64,000 nucleotides of DNA from Halobacterium wangiae. GTDB taxonomy: Archaea; Halobacteriota; Halobacteria; Halobacteriales; Halobacteriaceae. Shown here in pieces: positions 22,996-33,043 of this stretch (the stretch's first letter is position 1; every line of letters starts with the position of its first letter). The stretch is from assembly GCF_021249345.1 (NCBI RefSeq), contig NZ_CP089588.1, positions 806,001 through 870,000 on the forward strand. The letters run 5' to 3'. The notes below the pieces were generated by a model. The model saw only the letters and a list, made by a program, of their open reading frames with translations, made no database searches and was not told where the DNA came from. A program made the position numbers and the translations under genes.

Positions 22996-23538
22996 TCAGT
23001 CGAACGCGAGTCGCGGAGCGCCCGCGTCGCTCTCGACGGCGGTGGCGTGCTCGCCGAACGCCTCGTGGAGACGGTCGTAGGTGTCGTCGAGGGCTTCGAC
23101 GATGACCTTCGTGTCGCCGACGACGGGCATGAAGTTCGTGTCGCCGCTCCAGCGCGGCACGACGTGCGTGTGGAGGTGGTCGCCGATGCTGCCGCCTGCC
23201 GCGCTGCCCCCGAGGTTGAGGCCAGCGTTGTAGCCGTCCGGGTCGAAGGCGGCGTCGAGCGCGTCGAGCGTGGCCTGCTTGAGGCGCGCGTGGTCGAGGA
23301 GGACGTCCGGGGAGAGGTCGGTGTAGTCGCCGGTGTGCTCGCGGGGGACGACCATGCAGTGGCCCGGGTTGTAGGGGTAGTTGTTCAGCATCACGAACGC
23401 GTGCTCCGAGCGCGCGACGACGAGGTGCTCGCGGTCGTCCTCGCTGGCGGGGAACTCACAGAACACGCAGTCCACGCCCTCGTTCTTCTCCTCGCGCTCC
23501 ACCCACTCGATGCGCCACGGGGCGAACACCTGCTCCAT
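22996..23538 (-). CDS. HIT family nucleotide hydrolase
   Basis: 180 residues. The histidine triad HLHTHVVPRW at residues 121-130 is intact, with the catalytic central His. A CVFC pair near residue 24 resembles the zinc site of the archaeal/HIT-Ap4A branch. It probably hydrolyses dinucleoside polyphosphates or AMP conjugates in the cytoplasm. The start is the ATG at 23538 (MEQVFAPWRIEW), which matches the usual family N-terminus. Confidence 0.93.
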   Translation of the reverse strand: MEQVFAPWRIEWVEREEKNEGVDCVFCEFPASEDDREHLVVARSEHAFVMLNNYPYNPGHCMVVPREHTGDYTDLSPDVLLDHARLKQATLDALDAAFDPDGYNAGLNLGGSAAGGSIGDHLHTHVVPRWSGDTNFMPVVGDTKVIVEALDDTYDRLHEAFGEHATAVESDAGAPRLAFD

Positions 23539-23664
23539 GGAGGCGCGTCGGCCCCACGAGACAGGAGTGTTTCGGTGAAGTCGCCCGGTGTACCAGCCCG
23601 TTGTATCCAACGTCGTGGAAGTTTATTTACGAGGCTAGTTCGTTGGAACCCCCGGGTGGTTCCG

Positions 23665-23865
23665 ATGGCCAGCAAGACACCGCGCACAGACGGACGAACC
23701 GAACACTGCGAGCACTGCGGTCGGGAGACGGTACACGACGTCCGCGTCGAGGTTCGCACGGAGAACGAGCAGGCCGAGTACGCGGCGAACTCACGCGAAC
23801 CGTACCGAGTCGTCACCTGCCGGGAGTGCGGTCGGGAGACGAGCCAGCGCATGAACGACGCGTAG
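23665..23865 (+). CDS. Zinc beta-ribbon protein, DUF7835-like
   Basis: 66 residues. Two CxxC pairs, CEHCGRE near residue 15 and CRECGRE near 56, flank a conserved stretch (NSREPYRVVTC) characteristic of a small haloarchaeal zinc beta-ribbon family (DUF7835 from memory). It is transcribed away from the HIT gene. Function unknown. Confidence 0.82.
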   Translation: MASKTPRTDGRTEHCEHCGRETVHDVRVEVRTENEQAEYAANSREPYRVVTCRECGRETSQRMNDA

Positions 23866-23913
23866 GTCCCGCCCCGCGCTCGCCAGCCGACTGTCGGCAC
23901 AGCGCCGCGGCCG

Positions 23914-24804
23914 TCAGTTCGTCGTGATCTCGCAGCCGTCCTCGGTGACGATGACTGTGTGCTCGTCCTGGCTCACAAGCGTCCCCTCGGCCTCCTTCAG
24001 CACGGGGTACGAGCGCACGATGTCGGCCATCTCTAGTCGCCGGAGGCTCATCTCCGCGCGCGGGGAGTCCAGCCAGCGCGCTGCGAACGGCAGGCCGTCG
24101 AACTGCTCGAGGTCCTCGAGCAACTGGCGGGCGCGCCGGTCGCGGACCGACCCCTCGCCGACGACCTCGTAGATCTCCGTGTCCGTCCCCTCGGAGACCT
24201 TCCCGCTGCCGGTGGTGGCGAACGGCTCGATGGCGAGCACGTCGCCGACCTGTAGTTCGACGCCGCTGTCGACCGCGCGGTTCGGCACGCTCGGCCCGGT
24301 GTGCGCGTCGTAGACGTCCATCCCGTGGCCCGTCAGGTTCACGACCGGATTGTAGCCGTACCCCTCGATGGCGGCCTCGATTTCGGCGCCGATCTCGCCC
24401 GTGTGGACGCCCGGTTCGACGGCGTCGACCGCCGCATCGAGGGCCGACTCGGCGGCCTCGACGAGGTCGGGGTTCCCGGAGAGGTCGACGGTGGTCGCGG
24501 CGTCCGCGATGTGGCCGTCGACGTGGACGCCGACGTCGAGACACACCATCTCCTCGCCGAACTCCGTCTCGTCGTCGGCACCCGGCGCGGCGTGGCTCGC
24601 CTCCTCGTCGACGCTGATGTTCACGGGGAAGGCGGGTTCGCCGCCGAGTTCGCGGATGCGCTCCTCGGCGAACTCCGCGACCTCGAGTTGCGTGACGCCG
24701 ACCTCGATGCGGTCGGCCGCCGCGTCCAGTACGTCGGTGAGAATCTCGCCGGCCTCGACGTACTGCTCGTACGCCTCGGAGCCGACTTCGACGCTGTCTG
24801 CCAT
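23914..24804 (-). CDS. map: Methionine aminopeptidase, type II
   Basis: 296 residues, archaeal type II length. It removes the initiator methionine. Metal ligands lie in CLDVGVHVDGHIADAATT (two Asp), the HGMDVYDAHTG histidine and IEPFATTG glutamate, with the final Glu in the TVIVTEDG C-terminus. The ATG at 24804 is chosen; the upstream in-frame stretch is basic and non-coding in character. Confidence 0.95.
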   Translation of the reverse strand: MADSVEVGSEAYEQYVEAGEILTDVLDAAADRIEVGVTQLEVAEFAEERIRELGGEPAFPVNISVDEEASHAAPGADDETEFGEEMVCLDVGVHVDGHIADAATTVDLSGNPDLVEAAESALDAAVDAVEPGVHTGEIGAEIEAAIEGYGYNPVVNLTGHGMDVYDAHTGPSVPNRAVDSGVELQVGDVLAIEPFATTGSGKVSEGTDTEIYEVVGEGSVRDRRARQLLEDLEQFDGLPFAARWLDSPRAEMSLRRLEMADIVRSYPVLKEAEGTLVSQDEHTVIVTEDGCEITTN

Positions 24805-24866
24805 GTCACGCCACTTCGCCCGACCCGGGGAAAGAGGTTGCGGGATTGGGCGGTCGGCAGCGCCAC

Positions 24867-25421
24867 TCACTCGCCCAGGAACGACTCGACGTCCGCGCGG
24901 AACTCGTCGTCCGCGACGCCCTCCGGGACCGAGTCGAACCAGTCGTCCGCCCACTCGTCGCCGTCTTCCGACTCGCGTCTCGCGTTCAGGTAGTCCATCG
25001 GCGTCTCGTCGTCCAGCGGCGCCGCCCGGAACACCACGTCGTAGCCCGTCGTCTGCCTGGTCGCGGACCCCGCGAGCCGGTAGCTGGTGCGGCTGACGCG
25101 CTCGGGACGCTCGATGTCGACGGCGAGCCCTGCCTTCTGGGCGACCCAGCGCCGCGCGACCGCCGCCCAGTCGTCGCCCGCGCGCACTGGACTCACGGGG
25201 AGCGACCAGCCCTGCGGTGCGTTCACCAGCAGGAGGTCACCGTCGTCGTTCAGCACGCCCACGGCGACGGCACCCGCCCACGTCTCGTGGCCGTTGAACG
25301 CGGCGACGTCGTTCACGACTTCCGTCTCCTCCCGGAACAGCACGTCCGTCCGCTCGCGTAACTGCTCGGGGTCGAGCAGCGACGTCTTCGAGAAACCGTC
25401 GTAGATGGGGCGCTCGGGCAT
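24867..25421 (-). CDS. NUDIX-fold protein with degenerate box
   Basis: 184 residues. WAGAVAVGVLNDDGDLLLVNAPQGWSLPV has the NUDIX beta-sheet look. The expected GX5EX7REUXEEXGU box is replaced by VRAGDDWAAVARRWVAQKAG: the REUXEE glutamates are missing. It may bind nucleotides without hydrolysis or use other residues. It lies just upstream of the methionine aminopeptidase gene on the same strand. Confidence 0.72.
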   Translation of the reverse strand: MPERPIYDGFSKTSLLDPEQLRERTDVLFREETEVVNDVAAFNGHETWAGAVAVGVLNDDGDLLLVNAPQGWSLPVSPVRAGDDWAAVARRWVAQKAGLAVDIERPERVSRTSYRLAGSATRQTTGYDVVFRAAPLDDETPMDYLNARRESEDGDEWADDWFDSVPEGVADDEFRADVESFLGE

Positions 25422-25541
25422 GGGGGACCGTCGGGGGTACCGACTGTGACCCTTGCTTACCCCGCGCTCGTAGAAGAACGCTTCGGCAGTTCGCTCACTC
25501 CTCGGCTACGCTCGCGGCTCCCGGTCGCCGCTCGCACGTTC

Positions 25542-25570
25542 CGATAGCCCTCACTCCGTTCGGGCTATCG
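25542..25570. repeat. Hairpin at 3' end of isoaspartyl peptidase gene
   Basis: CGATAGCCC at 25542-25550 pairs with GGGCTATCG at 25562-25570 across an 11-nt loop. It overlaps the last codons and stop of the gene transcribed leftward and could act in 3'-end formation. Confidence 0.45.
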
Positions 25571-26438
25571 CGGTCTGCATCGCCGACGAGTTGAACGCCT
25601 CCCCCGCGTTCCCCTCGCTGTCGAGGACGATGACGCCCGCCGAGGAACCCGTGATCTCGCCGAACTCCTCGATGGCGCGCTCGGCGGCCCGCTGGGCGTC
25701 CAGCCCGGATTCGAGGTGGCGGACGGCGCGTCGCGTGAGCGTCGTCTTCGCGATGTCCTCGCCGGCGCCCGTCGCGGACGCGGCGCCCGCCGGGGCGGCG
25801 TAGAACCCGGAGCCGATCTGCGGGACGTCGCCGACGCGACCCGCGAGTGCGAGCCAGCGGCCGCCCGTCGAGGTGGCCGCGGCAAACTGCTCCCCGTCGT
25901 AGGCCACCGCGCCGACGGTGTCGTGGTCCTTGTCGTCTCTCCCGCCTGGATCCGTCTGTCCGAACTTGTCCCGTATCCACGCGAGGTGCTCGGTCGGTGT
26001 CCCCTCGGGGTGGTCGTCGAGGGCGTCCCAGCGCTCGCGGGTGTCCTCGCTCCAGAGGTCCCGTTCCACCTCGACCCCGACGTCCGCCGCGAAGTCGACC
26101 GCGTGGACGCCGTTCAGGAGGACGTGCGGCGTCTCCTCCAGCACCGCGCGCGCCACCGAGACCGCGGCCTCGACACCTGGCATCGACGCCGCTGCACCAG
26201 CACGTCGGTCGCTGGTCATCAGCCCCGCATCGGTCCGGATCACGCCGTCGGACTGCACTGCGCCGCCCGTACCAGCGTTGAACCGGACGTCTGCCTCGAG
26301 CACGCGGACGGCCGATTCGACGGCGTCCACCACGTCGTCCTCGCTCGCACCGGCGTTAGCCGCATCATTCAGCGTCGCCTGTCGCGGCGCCGGCTCCTCT
26401 GGGTCGCTGCCAGCCCCGCCGTGGACGATGACTTTCAC
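25551..26438 (-). CDS. Isoaspartyl peptidase / L-asparaginase (Ntn family)
   Basis: 295 residues of the plant-type asparaginase family, which self-cleaves before a nucleophilic Thr. Thr174 in DHDTVGAVAYD is that residue, and the upstream stretch is the cleaved linker. GTGGAVQSDG (about 56-65) and the ASTGG-like ATSTGG support the call. The start is GTG at 26438 (V/MKVIVHGGAG), and HGGAG is the conserved family N-terminus. Confidence 0.92.
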   Translation of the reverse strand: MKVIVHGGAGSDPEEPAPRQATLNDAANAGASEDDVVDAVESAVRVLEADVRFNAGTGGAVQSDGVIRTDAGLMTSDRRAGAAASMPGVEAAVSVARAVLEETPHVLLNGVHAVDFAADVGVEVERDLWSEDTRERWDALDDHPEGTPTEHLAWIRDKFGQTDPGGRDDKDHDTVGAVAYDGEQFAAATSTGGRWLALAGRVGDVPQIGSGFYAAPAGAASATGAGEDIAKTTLTRRAVRHLESGLDAQRAAERAIEEFGEITGSSAGVIVLDSEGNAGEAFNSSAMQTAIARTE

Positions 26439-26596
26439 GTCCGACTCTCCCGACGGCGGCCCCTTAGTGGTGCGGTTTCCGCCCGCAGGAGCCGCAACAG
26501 GGCGTCGACGTTAGGCGGCGTGTATGGATTCGGGGTGGCCGTCGTGCCGTCGGTAGCCGGTGTATAGCAAAGCGGTGGCACGGCCCGTGGAAAGCC

Positions 26597-27778
26597 ATGA
26601 AGCTGGCAGTAATCGGGTTCGGGAACGCAGGGAGCAAGATTGCGGATCGAATCGTCGAGTACGAGGCCGACACGGGGCGGTCTCTCTGCCGGTTCACTGC
26701 CGTAATCAACACGGCGAGCATCGACCTGAAGAAGATCGACTACATCCCGAAGGACCACCGCGTACTCATCGGCCAGACCGACGAGCGCTCGAAGGGCCAC
26801 GGTGCGGGCGCCGACCCCGAGCTGGGCGCGGAGCTCACGCGACAGGACAAACCGGAGCTCGCGCGGTTCCTCGACGGCGTCCCGCTACACGACATCGACG
26901 CGTTCCTCGTCATCGGCGGCCTCGGGGGCGGCACCGGGAGCGGGGGCGGCCCGGTGCTCGCAGAAATCCTTCGCGAGCGCTACGACGAGCCGGTGTACGG
27001 CCTCGGTGTCCTCCCGAGCCGCGACGAGGGCGGCCGAGCGTCGCTGAACGCCGCGCGCTCCGTCCAGTCGTACGCCGACCAGACTGACGGCCTGATGGTC
27101 TTCGACAACAACGCCTGGAAGGAGGGCAGCGACACGGTCGAGGGCGGCTACGAGCGCACGAACTACGAGATCGCCAAGCGCGTGGTGACGCTGCTCGCCG
27201 CCGGGGAGTACGACGGCTCGACGGTGTCGGAGAACGCGATGGACTCCAGCGACATCAACCGGACGCTGGCCGTCGGCGGCGTGAGCACCATCGCCTACGC
27301 GGAGGCGGAACTCGACGACGCGACGCGGCGCCAACAGGGGCTGTTGAGCCGGGTTCGGTCGGGCGGGTCGAGCGAGGACGGCAACGCCAACTCCGCGACG
27401 AAGGTCCACAGCCTCGTCCGGCGGGCGGTCCAGTCGCGGCTCACCTGCCCGGCGGACGTGGCGTCCGCGGAACGGGCGCTCATCGTCGTCTCCGGCCCGC
27501 CGAGCGAACTCTCCCAGAAGGGGCTGGTCCGCGCGAGACAGTGGCTCGAGGCCGAGATAGACAGCGTCGAGGTACTCGCGGGCGACGACCCGCGGAAGTC
27601 CGCCGACTCCCTCTCGGCGACCGTGCTGCTCTCGAACGTGACCGAGGTCCCCCGCATCGACCGCCTCCAGGAGCAGGCCGTCGACGCCCAGTCCAACATC
27701 GAGGAGCAGGCCAGCGGGCGCGACGAGCAGATCACGAACCTCGTGACTGACGCCGACGACAAGCTCGACCCGATATGA
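26597..27778 (+). CDS. cetZ: CetZ family tubulin-like cytoskeletal protein
   Basis: 393 residues. The tubulin/FtsZ signature GGLGGGTGSGGG is at residues 107-118; the N-terminus MKLAVIGFGNAGSKIAD and the VKGHG-like SKGHGAGAD loop are those of CetZ rather than FtsZ. The C-terminus is a conserved acidic tail ending DDKLDPI. CetZ proteins polymerise with GTP and control haloarchaeal cell shape and motility. Residues 34-36 (TAVINTA) keep the nucleotide-binding strand. Which paralogue group it belongs to is not decided here. Confidence 0.93.
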   Translation: MKLAVIGFGNAGSKIADRIVEYEADTGRSLCRFTAVINTASIDLKKIDYIPKDHRVLIGQTDERSKGHGAGADPELGAELTRQDKPELARFLDGVPLHDIDAFLVIGGLGGGTGSGGGPVLAEILRERYDEPVYGLGVLPSRDEGGRASLNAARSVQSYADQTDGLMVFDNNAWKEGSDTVEGGYERTNYEIAKRVVTLLAAGEYDGSTVSENAMDSSDINRTLAVGGVSTIAYAEAELDDATRRQQGLLSRVRSGGSSEDGNANSATKVHSLVRRAVQSRLTCPADVASAERALIVVSGPPSELSQKGLVRARQWLEAEIDSVEVLAGDDPRKSADSLSATVLLSNVTEVPRIDRLQEQAVDAQSNIEEQASGRDEQITNLVTDADDKLDPI

Positions 27779-27914
27779 GCCGGCGCGGACGAGCGACGCG
27801 AGGCGCTCCGCGCCTCGATTCGCGCGAACGGGGAGCACCGCGACCAGTGAGCGGCTCGACGACACTGCCGCGCTGGCTCCGAGACGCACCCCAGCGACGA
27901 GCTGGCTAACACCG

Positions 27915-28685
27915 ATGGCCCCGGAGCAACGGACTGACCGACGAGAGACGGCAGCCTCGCCGAGCCTCTGGACCCAGCTCCGCACCGACCTCGGGCGGCT
28001 CCACGTCGGCTGGATGGACCTCGCGTTCCCGCGTCAGGCCGACCCCCACCCGACGCTCGGCCGGTGGAAACCCGAGACGGTGCCCCAGCGACTCGCCTAC
28101 TGGCTGTGGGCGCTCCTCGGCGTGGTGGCGCTCGCCGTCGGCTACCCGCTCGCGCTCGCCGGGTTCACGGTCCGCTTCTACAGCCGACGGCTGTACAGCA
28201 CCGCGCTCGCGCTCGGCATCCTCGGCGTGGTGGTGGTCGCCACCCTCGTCTGGACCGGGCTCACCGTCGGCGTCTACCTCCTGGAGTTCTCCCGGGAGGG
28301 CGTCGTCGCGGTGGCCGCCGGTGGCGGCGTGGCCGTCGTCTCGGCGGCCCTGGCGACCGCGTTCGCGCGCTGGGACGGCCGGCTGGCGACGGTGCTGTTC
28401 GCGTACCCCTTCGGCGTCACCGCCGTGTTCCTGCCGCCCGTCGTCGCGGCGCTGTACTCTCCGACGCTCGGCGAGTGGGTGTTCCCGAACAGCTACAGTC
28501 TCGCCGTGTGGCTCCTGGAGAACCCGCTTTCCGTCGCCGGAATCGCCGAGTTCCTGCGCTCGCAGTTCACCCTCGTCGGCGTCGCCTACGTCGGGATGTG
28601 GTTCGCGCTCGCGGTGCCGGTCGGGTGGGCGCTGGGGCTACTCGTGACGCTCGCGGACTTCGTGCGACCGACCGCGGAGCGCTGA
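27915..28685 (+). CDS. Six-TM membrane protein downstream of cetZ
   Basis: 256 residues. An N-terminal polar region of about 65 residues (MAPEQRTDRRETAASPS...) precedes roughly six hydrophobic segments starting at YWLWALLGVVALAVGYPLAL. It lies 136 bp after cetZ on the same strand. No family recognised; the position makes a membrane partner of CetZ possible but unproven. Confidence 0.75.
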   Translation: MAPEQRTDRRETAASPSLWTQLRTDLGRLHVGWMDLAFPRQADPHPTLGRWKPETVPQRLAYWLWALLGVVALAVGYPLALAGFTVRFYSRRLYSTALALGILGVVVVATLVWTGLTVGVYLLEFSREGVVAVAAGGGVAVVSAALATAFARWDGRLATVLFAYPFGVTAVFLPPVVAALYSPTLGEWVFPNSYSLAVWLLENPLSVAGIAEFLRSQFTLVGVAYVGMWFALAVPVGWALGLLVTLADFVRPTAER

Positions 28686-28733
28686 GCGCCCACTGGAGGC
28701 GGCAATACTTGGCGAGGCCGCGGCAAACAGCAG

Positions 28734-28743
28734 TCCTTTTAGG
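28734..28743 (+). promoter_or_regulatory. Candidate TATA box of icd
   Basis: TCCTTTTAGG lies 27-36 nt before the icd ATG, consistent with a strong basal promoter and a leaderless or nearly leaderless transcript. Confidence 0.55.
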
Positions 28744-28769
28744 CGCATCCCGCGAGTTTTCGAACGATA

Positions 28770-30029
<1,260 letters not shown>

Positions 30030-30138
30030 CTCGCTCGCCGGACAGTCGGATTTCGGCCGATACCATCCGAGAGCGCTCGCACGACTCGACACCGACCACT
30101 ATTCTCTCGGCGAGGACGTCGGCGAACTGTTCCCGAGA

Positions 30139-30300
30139 CTACTCTCGTGGGCCCAGGGGCTGTGGTTCGTCGACGTCGTACCCGCCACCACCGCCGCCGC
30201 CGTCCCCGCCGCCGTCGTCACCGTCACCAGGGTCACCACAGCCCGCGAGGACGAGCGTCGCGACGGTTGCTGACGTGGCGAGGAAGCGTCTCCGGCTCAT
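30139..30300 (-). CDS. Tiny Tat lipoprotein (53 aa)
   Basis: MSRRRFLATSATVATLVLAGC is a complete twin-arginine lipoprotein signal. The mature part is only about 32 residues, mainly Gly/Asp low complexity (DGDDGGGDGGGGGGGYD) ending PQPLGPRE. It could be a truncated lipoprotein or a real surface peptide. It sits between icd and the divergent SUI1-like gene. Confidence 0.6.
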   Translation of the reverse strand: MSRRRFLATSATVATLVLAGCGDPGDGDDGGGDGGGGGGGYDVDEPQPLGPRE

Positions 30301-30400
30301 ACTAGTGGTTTGGTAACGTTTGGCAATAAGTATACTGGCAGTCCACGCGCGGGCAGACACCGCGGCAACGGCTTTGCGTCTCGGTGGCATAGTGGATAGT

Positions 30401-30688
30401 ATGTCAGACGACGACCCGTTCGAGGGGCTGGACGTACCGGGCGAGGACGACCTGGCGCGCGCCGACCAGGTGTTGACCGTCCGCGTCGAGTCCCGCAGGT
30501 ACGACAAGCCGATGACCGTCGTCGAGGGGTTCGACCCCGACGTAACCGACACCGACGAGGTGGCGACGATGTTGAAGAAGCAACTCGGGGCCGGCGGCAC
30601 GGCCAAGGAGACGAGCGTGGAGGTGCAGGGCGACCACGCGGAGCGAGCACGGGACATCCTCGAGAGCGAGGGATTCCAGGTCGACTGA
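30401..30688 (+). CDS. SUI1/YciH-like translation initiation factor
   Basis: 95 residues. The YDKPMTVVEGFD and MLKKQLGAGGTAKE segments match the aIF1/SUI1 fold, including the basic Gly loop that contacts the ribosomal P site. The N-terminal 25 residues are an acidic extension. It belongs to the YciH-like branch and may be an alternative initiation or fidelity factor. Confidence 0.88.
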   Translation: MSDDDPFEGLDVPGEDDLARADQVLTVRVESRRYDKPMTVVEGFDPDVTDTDEVATMLKKQLGAGGTAKETSVEVQGDHAERARDILESEGFQVD

Positions 30689-30718
30689 CGGTACCCCCTC
30701 GAGAGCGAGGAGTGTGGG

Positions 30719-30958
30719 TCAGGTGATGCGAGCGATGGAGTCGCCGCGGCGGAACTCGCCGTGCTCCTCGACGAGCACCTCGACCGTGCCAGCGTCGGGC
30801 GCGGGCACGTCGACGCTCACTTTCTCGATCTGGATTTCGGCTATGGTGTCGCCCGCCTCGACGGTCGCGCCGTCGCGCACGAACCAGTTGGAGACGACCG
30901 CCTCCTCGACGTCCATCGCGTCCGCCGGCCAGACGTCCGCGGAGTCGACGTCGGTCAT
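30719..30958 (-). CDS. Stand-alone lipoyl-domain protein
   Basis: 79 residues forming one biotinyl/lipoyl domain, with the modified Lys in the IQIEKVSVDV hairpin turn. It lacks a subunit-binding domain and an acyltransferase core, so it is a lipoyl carrier only. It overlaps the E1-beta stop codon by ATGA and is the last gene of a three-gene operon. It would serve E1 as the acceptor if lipoylated. Confidence 0.88.
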   Translation of the reverse strand: MTDVDSADVWPADAMDVEEAVVSNWFVRDGATVEAGDTIAEIQIEKVSVDVPAPDAGTVEVLVEEHGEFRRGDSIARIT

Positions 30959-31974
30959 TCCGTGACGCGGCGGACGGCCTCGGAGATATCCCCGGCAGAC
31001 GGGTTGAACTCCTCTTCGAGTGGGCGAGCGTACGGCACCGGCACGTCGGGGCTGGCGACCCGCTCCGGGGGCGCTGCCAGCTCGTCGAACGCGTGCTCGG
31101 TGGCGAGCGCCGAAATCTCCCCGGAGACGCCGAAGGAGTGGTAGTCCTCGTCGACGACGACGAGGCGCCCCGTCTTCCGCACCGAGTCGAGGACCGTCTC
31201 GCGGTCGAGGGGGACGAGCGACCGGAGGTCCACGACCTCCGCGTCGACGCCGTCGTCCGCGAGGTCCTCGGCGGCGTCGAGTGCGCGGTGGACGTGGAGA
31301 CCGAGCGTGACGATGGAGACGTCACTCCCCTCGCGTTTGACGTCGGCCTCCCCGATGGAGGCCTCGTAGTCCTCCTCGGGGACGGCGGTCTTCGGCCCCT
31401 CCGGTGCGGGCATCCAGCCTAGCCCCATCAGGCGCTTGTGGAACATGTAGACGACGGGGTCGTCGTCGCGGATCGCGGCGTGCATCAGCCCCTTCGCGTC
31501 GCGGGCGGTCGACGGGACGACGACCTTCATCCCCGGGAGGTGGGCGAAGGTGCCGTAGAGTGTCTGGGAGTGCTGGGCGGCGTCGTTGTACGTGCCGCCG
31601 ACCGCTGTCGTCAGCACCATCGGCACCGACACCTGCCCGCCGCTCATGTACGTGTGCTTGGCCATCGCGTTGTAGATCTGGTCGAAGCAGACACCGAGGA
31701 AGTCGGTGAACATCAGCTCCGCGATGGGGCGCATCCCCTCCATCGCGGCGCCGGTGGCGGCGCCGAGGTACGCCGTCTCGCTGATGGGGACGTCCATCAC
31801 GCGGTCGCGCCCGAACTCGTCGAGGAGCCCCTGGGTCGAGTCGAAGATGCCGCCGTAGTCGGCGACGTCCTCGCCCATGTAGAACACCTCGTCGTTCTCC
31901 CGCATCTCGTGCGCGATGGCGTCGACCATCGCGCGACTCATCGTGAGTTCGCGCTCGGCGGTCTGCTGGCTCAT
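30955..31974 (-). CDS. 2-oxoacid dehydrogenase E1 component, beta subunit
   Basis: 339 residues of the transketolase-like pyrimidine-binding plus C-terminal domain. MGEDVADYGGIF carries the conserved Glu that activates thiamine pyrophosphate, and DVPISETAYLGAATGAAMEGMRP is the family block. It forms an alpha2beta2 decarboxylase with the upstream gene. The ATG at 31974 overlaps the E1-alpha stop (ATGA). Substrate (acetoin, pyruvate or branched-chain oxoacid) cannot be read from sequence. Confidence 0.93.
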   Translation of the reverse strand: MSQQTAERELTMSRAMVDAIAHEMRENDEVFYMGEDVADYGGIFDSTQGLLDEFGRDRVMDVPISETAYLGAATGAAMEGMRPIAELMFTDFLGVCFDQIYNAMAKHTYMSGGQVSVPMVLTTAVGGTYNDAAQHSQTLYGTFAHLPGMKVVVPSTARDAKGLMHAAIRDDDPVVYMFHKRLMGLGWMPAPEGPKTAVPEEDYEASIGEADVKREGSDVSIVTLGLHVHRALDAAEDLADDGVDAEVVDLRSLVPLDRETVLDSVRKTGRLVVVDEDYHSFGVSGEISALATEHAFDELAAPPERVASPDVPVPYARPLEEEFNPSAGDISEAVRRVTE

Positions 31975-32993
31975 TCGGGACCACCCCCGATCGCGGTGCC
32001 GTGTTCGGGTGGGTTCGTGAACACGTCCTCGTAGGTCGTCTCGGGGTCCGGTTCGGGCTGGTCTTTCGCCCACTCGATCGCGTCGTCGACGCGCTGTTCG
32101 GCTCGCTCCCGGATGTCCGCGAGTTCGTCGTCGTCGACGCCCGCCGCCGCGAGGTCGGCCTCCAGGTGCGGGATACAGTCGAGTTCCTTCGCCCGTTCGA
32201 CGTCCGCGTCCGGCCGGTAGGACTCGGGGTCGCCCATGAAGTGGCCCATGCGGCGGTGGACCTGGACCGAGAGCAGCGTCGGGCCGTTGCCGTTGCGGGC
32301 GCGCCCGACGGCCTCCTCGGCCGCCTCGTAGACCGCGCAGACGTCGTCGAACTCGACGCTGCGGCCGGGCAGGTCGAACCCGTTTGCGCGGTCGGCGATG
32401 TCGTCGACGTCCGTGATGCGTTCCTGGGGCATCGAGATGGCCCAGTCGTTGTCCTCCACGACGAAGACGACGGGGAGGTCGTGGACCGCCGCGAAGTTCA
32501 GGGACTCGAGGAACCCACCCTGGTCGACGGCGCCCTCACCGAGGAAGGCGACGGCGACGTCGTCCGTGTTGCGCTTCTTCGCTGCGAGCGCGGCGCCGGC
32601 GGCGGGCGGGCAGCCCTGCGCGATGATGCCCGAGCAGGCGAAGTTGACGTCCGGGTCGTAGAGGTGCATGTGCCCGCCCTTCCCGGAGGAGAGGCCGGTT
32701 TCCCGCCCGAAGATCTCGGCGGTCATGCGCTCCAGGTCGACGCCCTTGGCGATGGCGACGTGGTGCGGGCGGTGGGGCGCGGTGACGGTGTCCTCGTCGC
32801 GGAGGTGCGCGCAGACGCCGGCGCTGGCCGCCTCCTGGCCGGCCGAGAGATGGAGTTCGCCGGGGATGGGGCCGGCGGAGATGTCGAACGCCGGCTGTTT
32901 CCCCTCGAGGTACTCCTCCTGGAGGCGCTCCTCGTAGTATCGCGCGGTGACCACGTCCTCGTAGAGGCCCCGGATCGTGTCTGCTGTTAACAT
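31971..32993 (-). CDS. 2-oxoacid dehydrogenase E1 component, alpha subunit
   Basis: 340 residues. The thiamine pyrophosphate/magnesium motif runs from LGEGAVDQGGF to EDNDWAIS (GDG...N type with a GEG variant), and SSGKGGHMHLYD is the conserved pre-motif. The arrangement and acetoin-type HHVAIAKG stretch suggest the acetoin/branched-chain branch. It heads the E1-alpha, E1-beta, lipoyl operon. The ATG at 32993 is chosen; the longer reading has no support. Confidence 0.93.
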   Translation of the reverse strand: MLTADTIRGLYEDVVTARYYEERLQEEYLEGKQPAFDISAGPIPGELHLSAGQEAASAGVCAHLRDEDTVTAPHRPHHVAIAKGVDLERMTAEIFGRETGLSSGKGGHMHLYDPDVNFACSGIIAQGCPPAAGAALAAKKRNTDDVAVAFLGEGAVDQGGFLESLNFAAVHDLPVVFVVEDNDWAISMPQERITDVDDIADRANGFDLPGRSVEFDDVCAVYEAAEEAVGRARNGNGPTLLSVQVHRRMGHFMGDPESYRPDADVERAKELDCIPHLEADLAAAGVDDDELADIRERAEQRVDDAIEWAKDQPEPDPETTYEDVFTNPPEHGTAIGGGPE

Positions 32994-33035
32994 ACCACTG
33001 TTTCGGTTCGGCAGCGCTGAGGTAGTAGTTAATTG

Positions 33036-33043
33036 ACACGTGT
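33036..33043. promoter_or_regulatory. Palindrome in the E1-alpha / CBS intergenic region
   Basis: ACACGTGT, a perfect 8-bp palindrome, lies 43 bp upstream of the E1-alpha ATG and directly behind a TTAATTG box that could be its TATA element. It is a possible operator. Confidence 0.3.
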
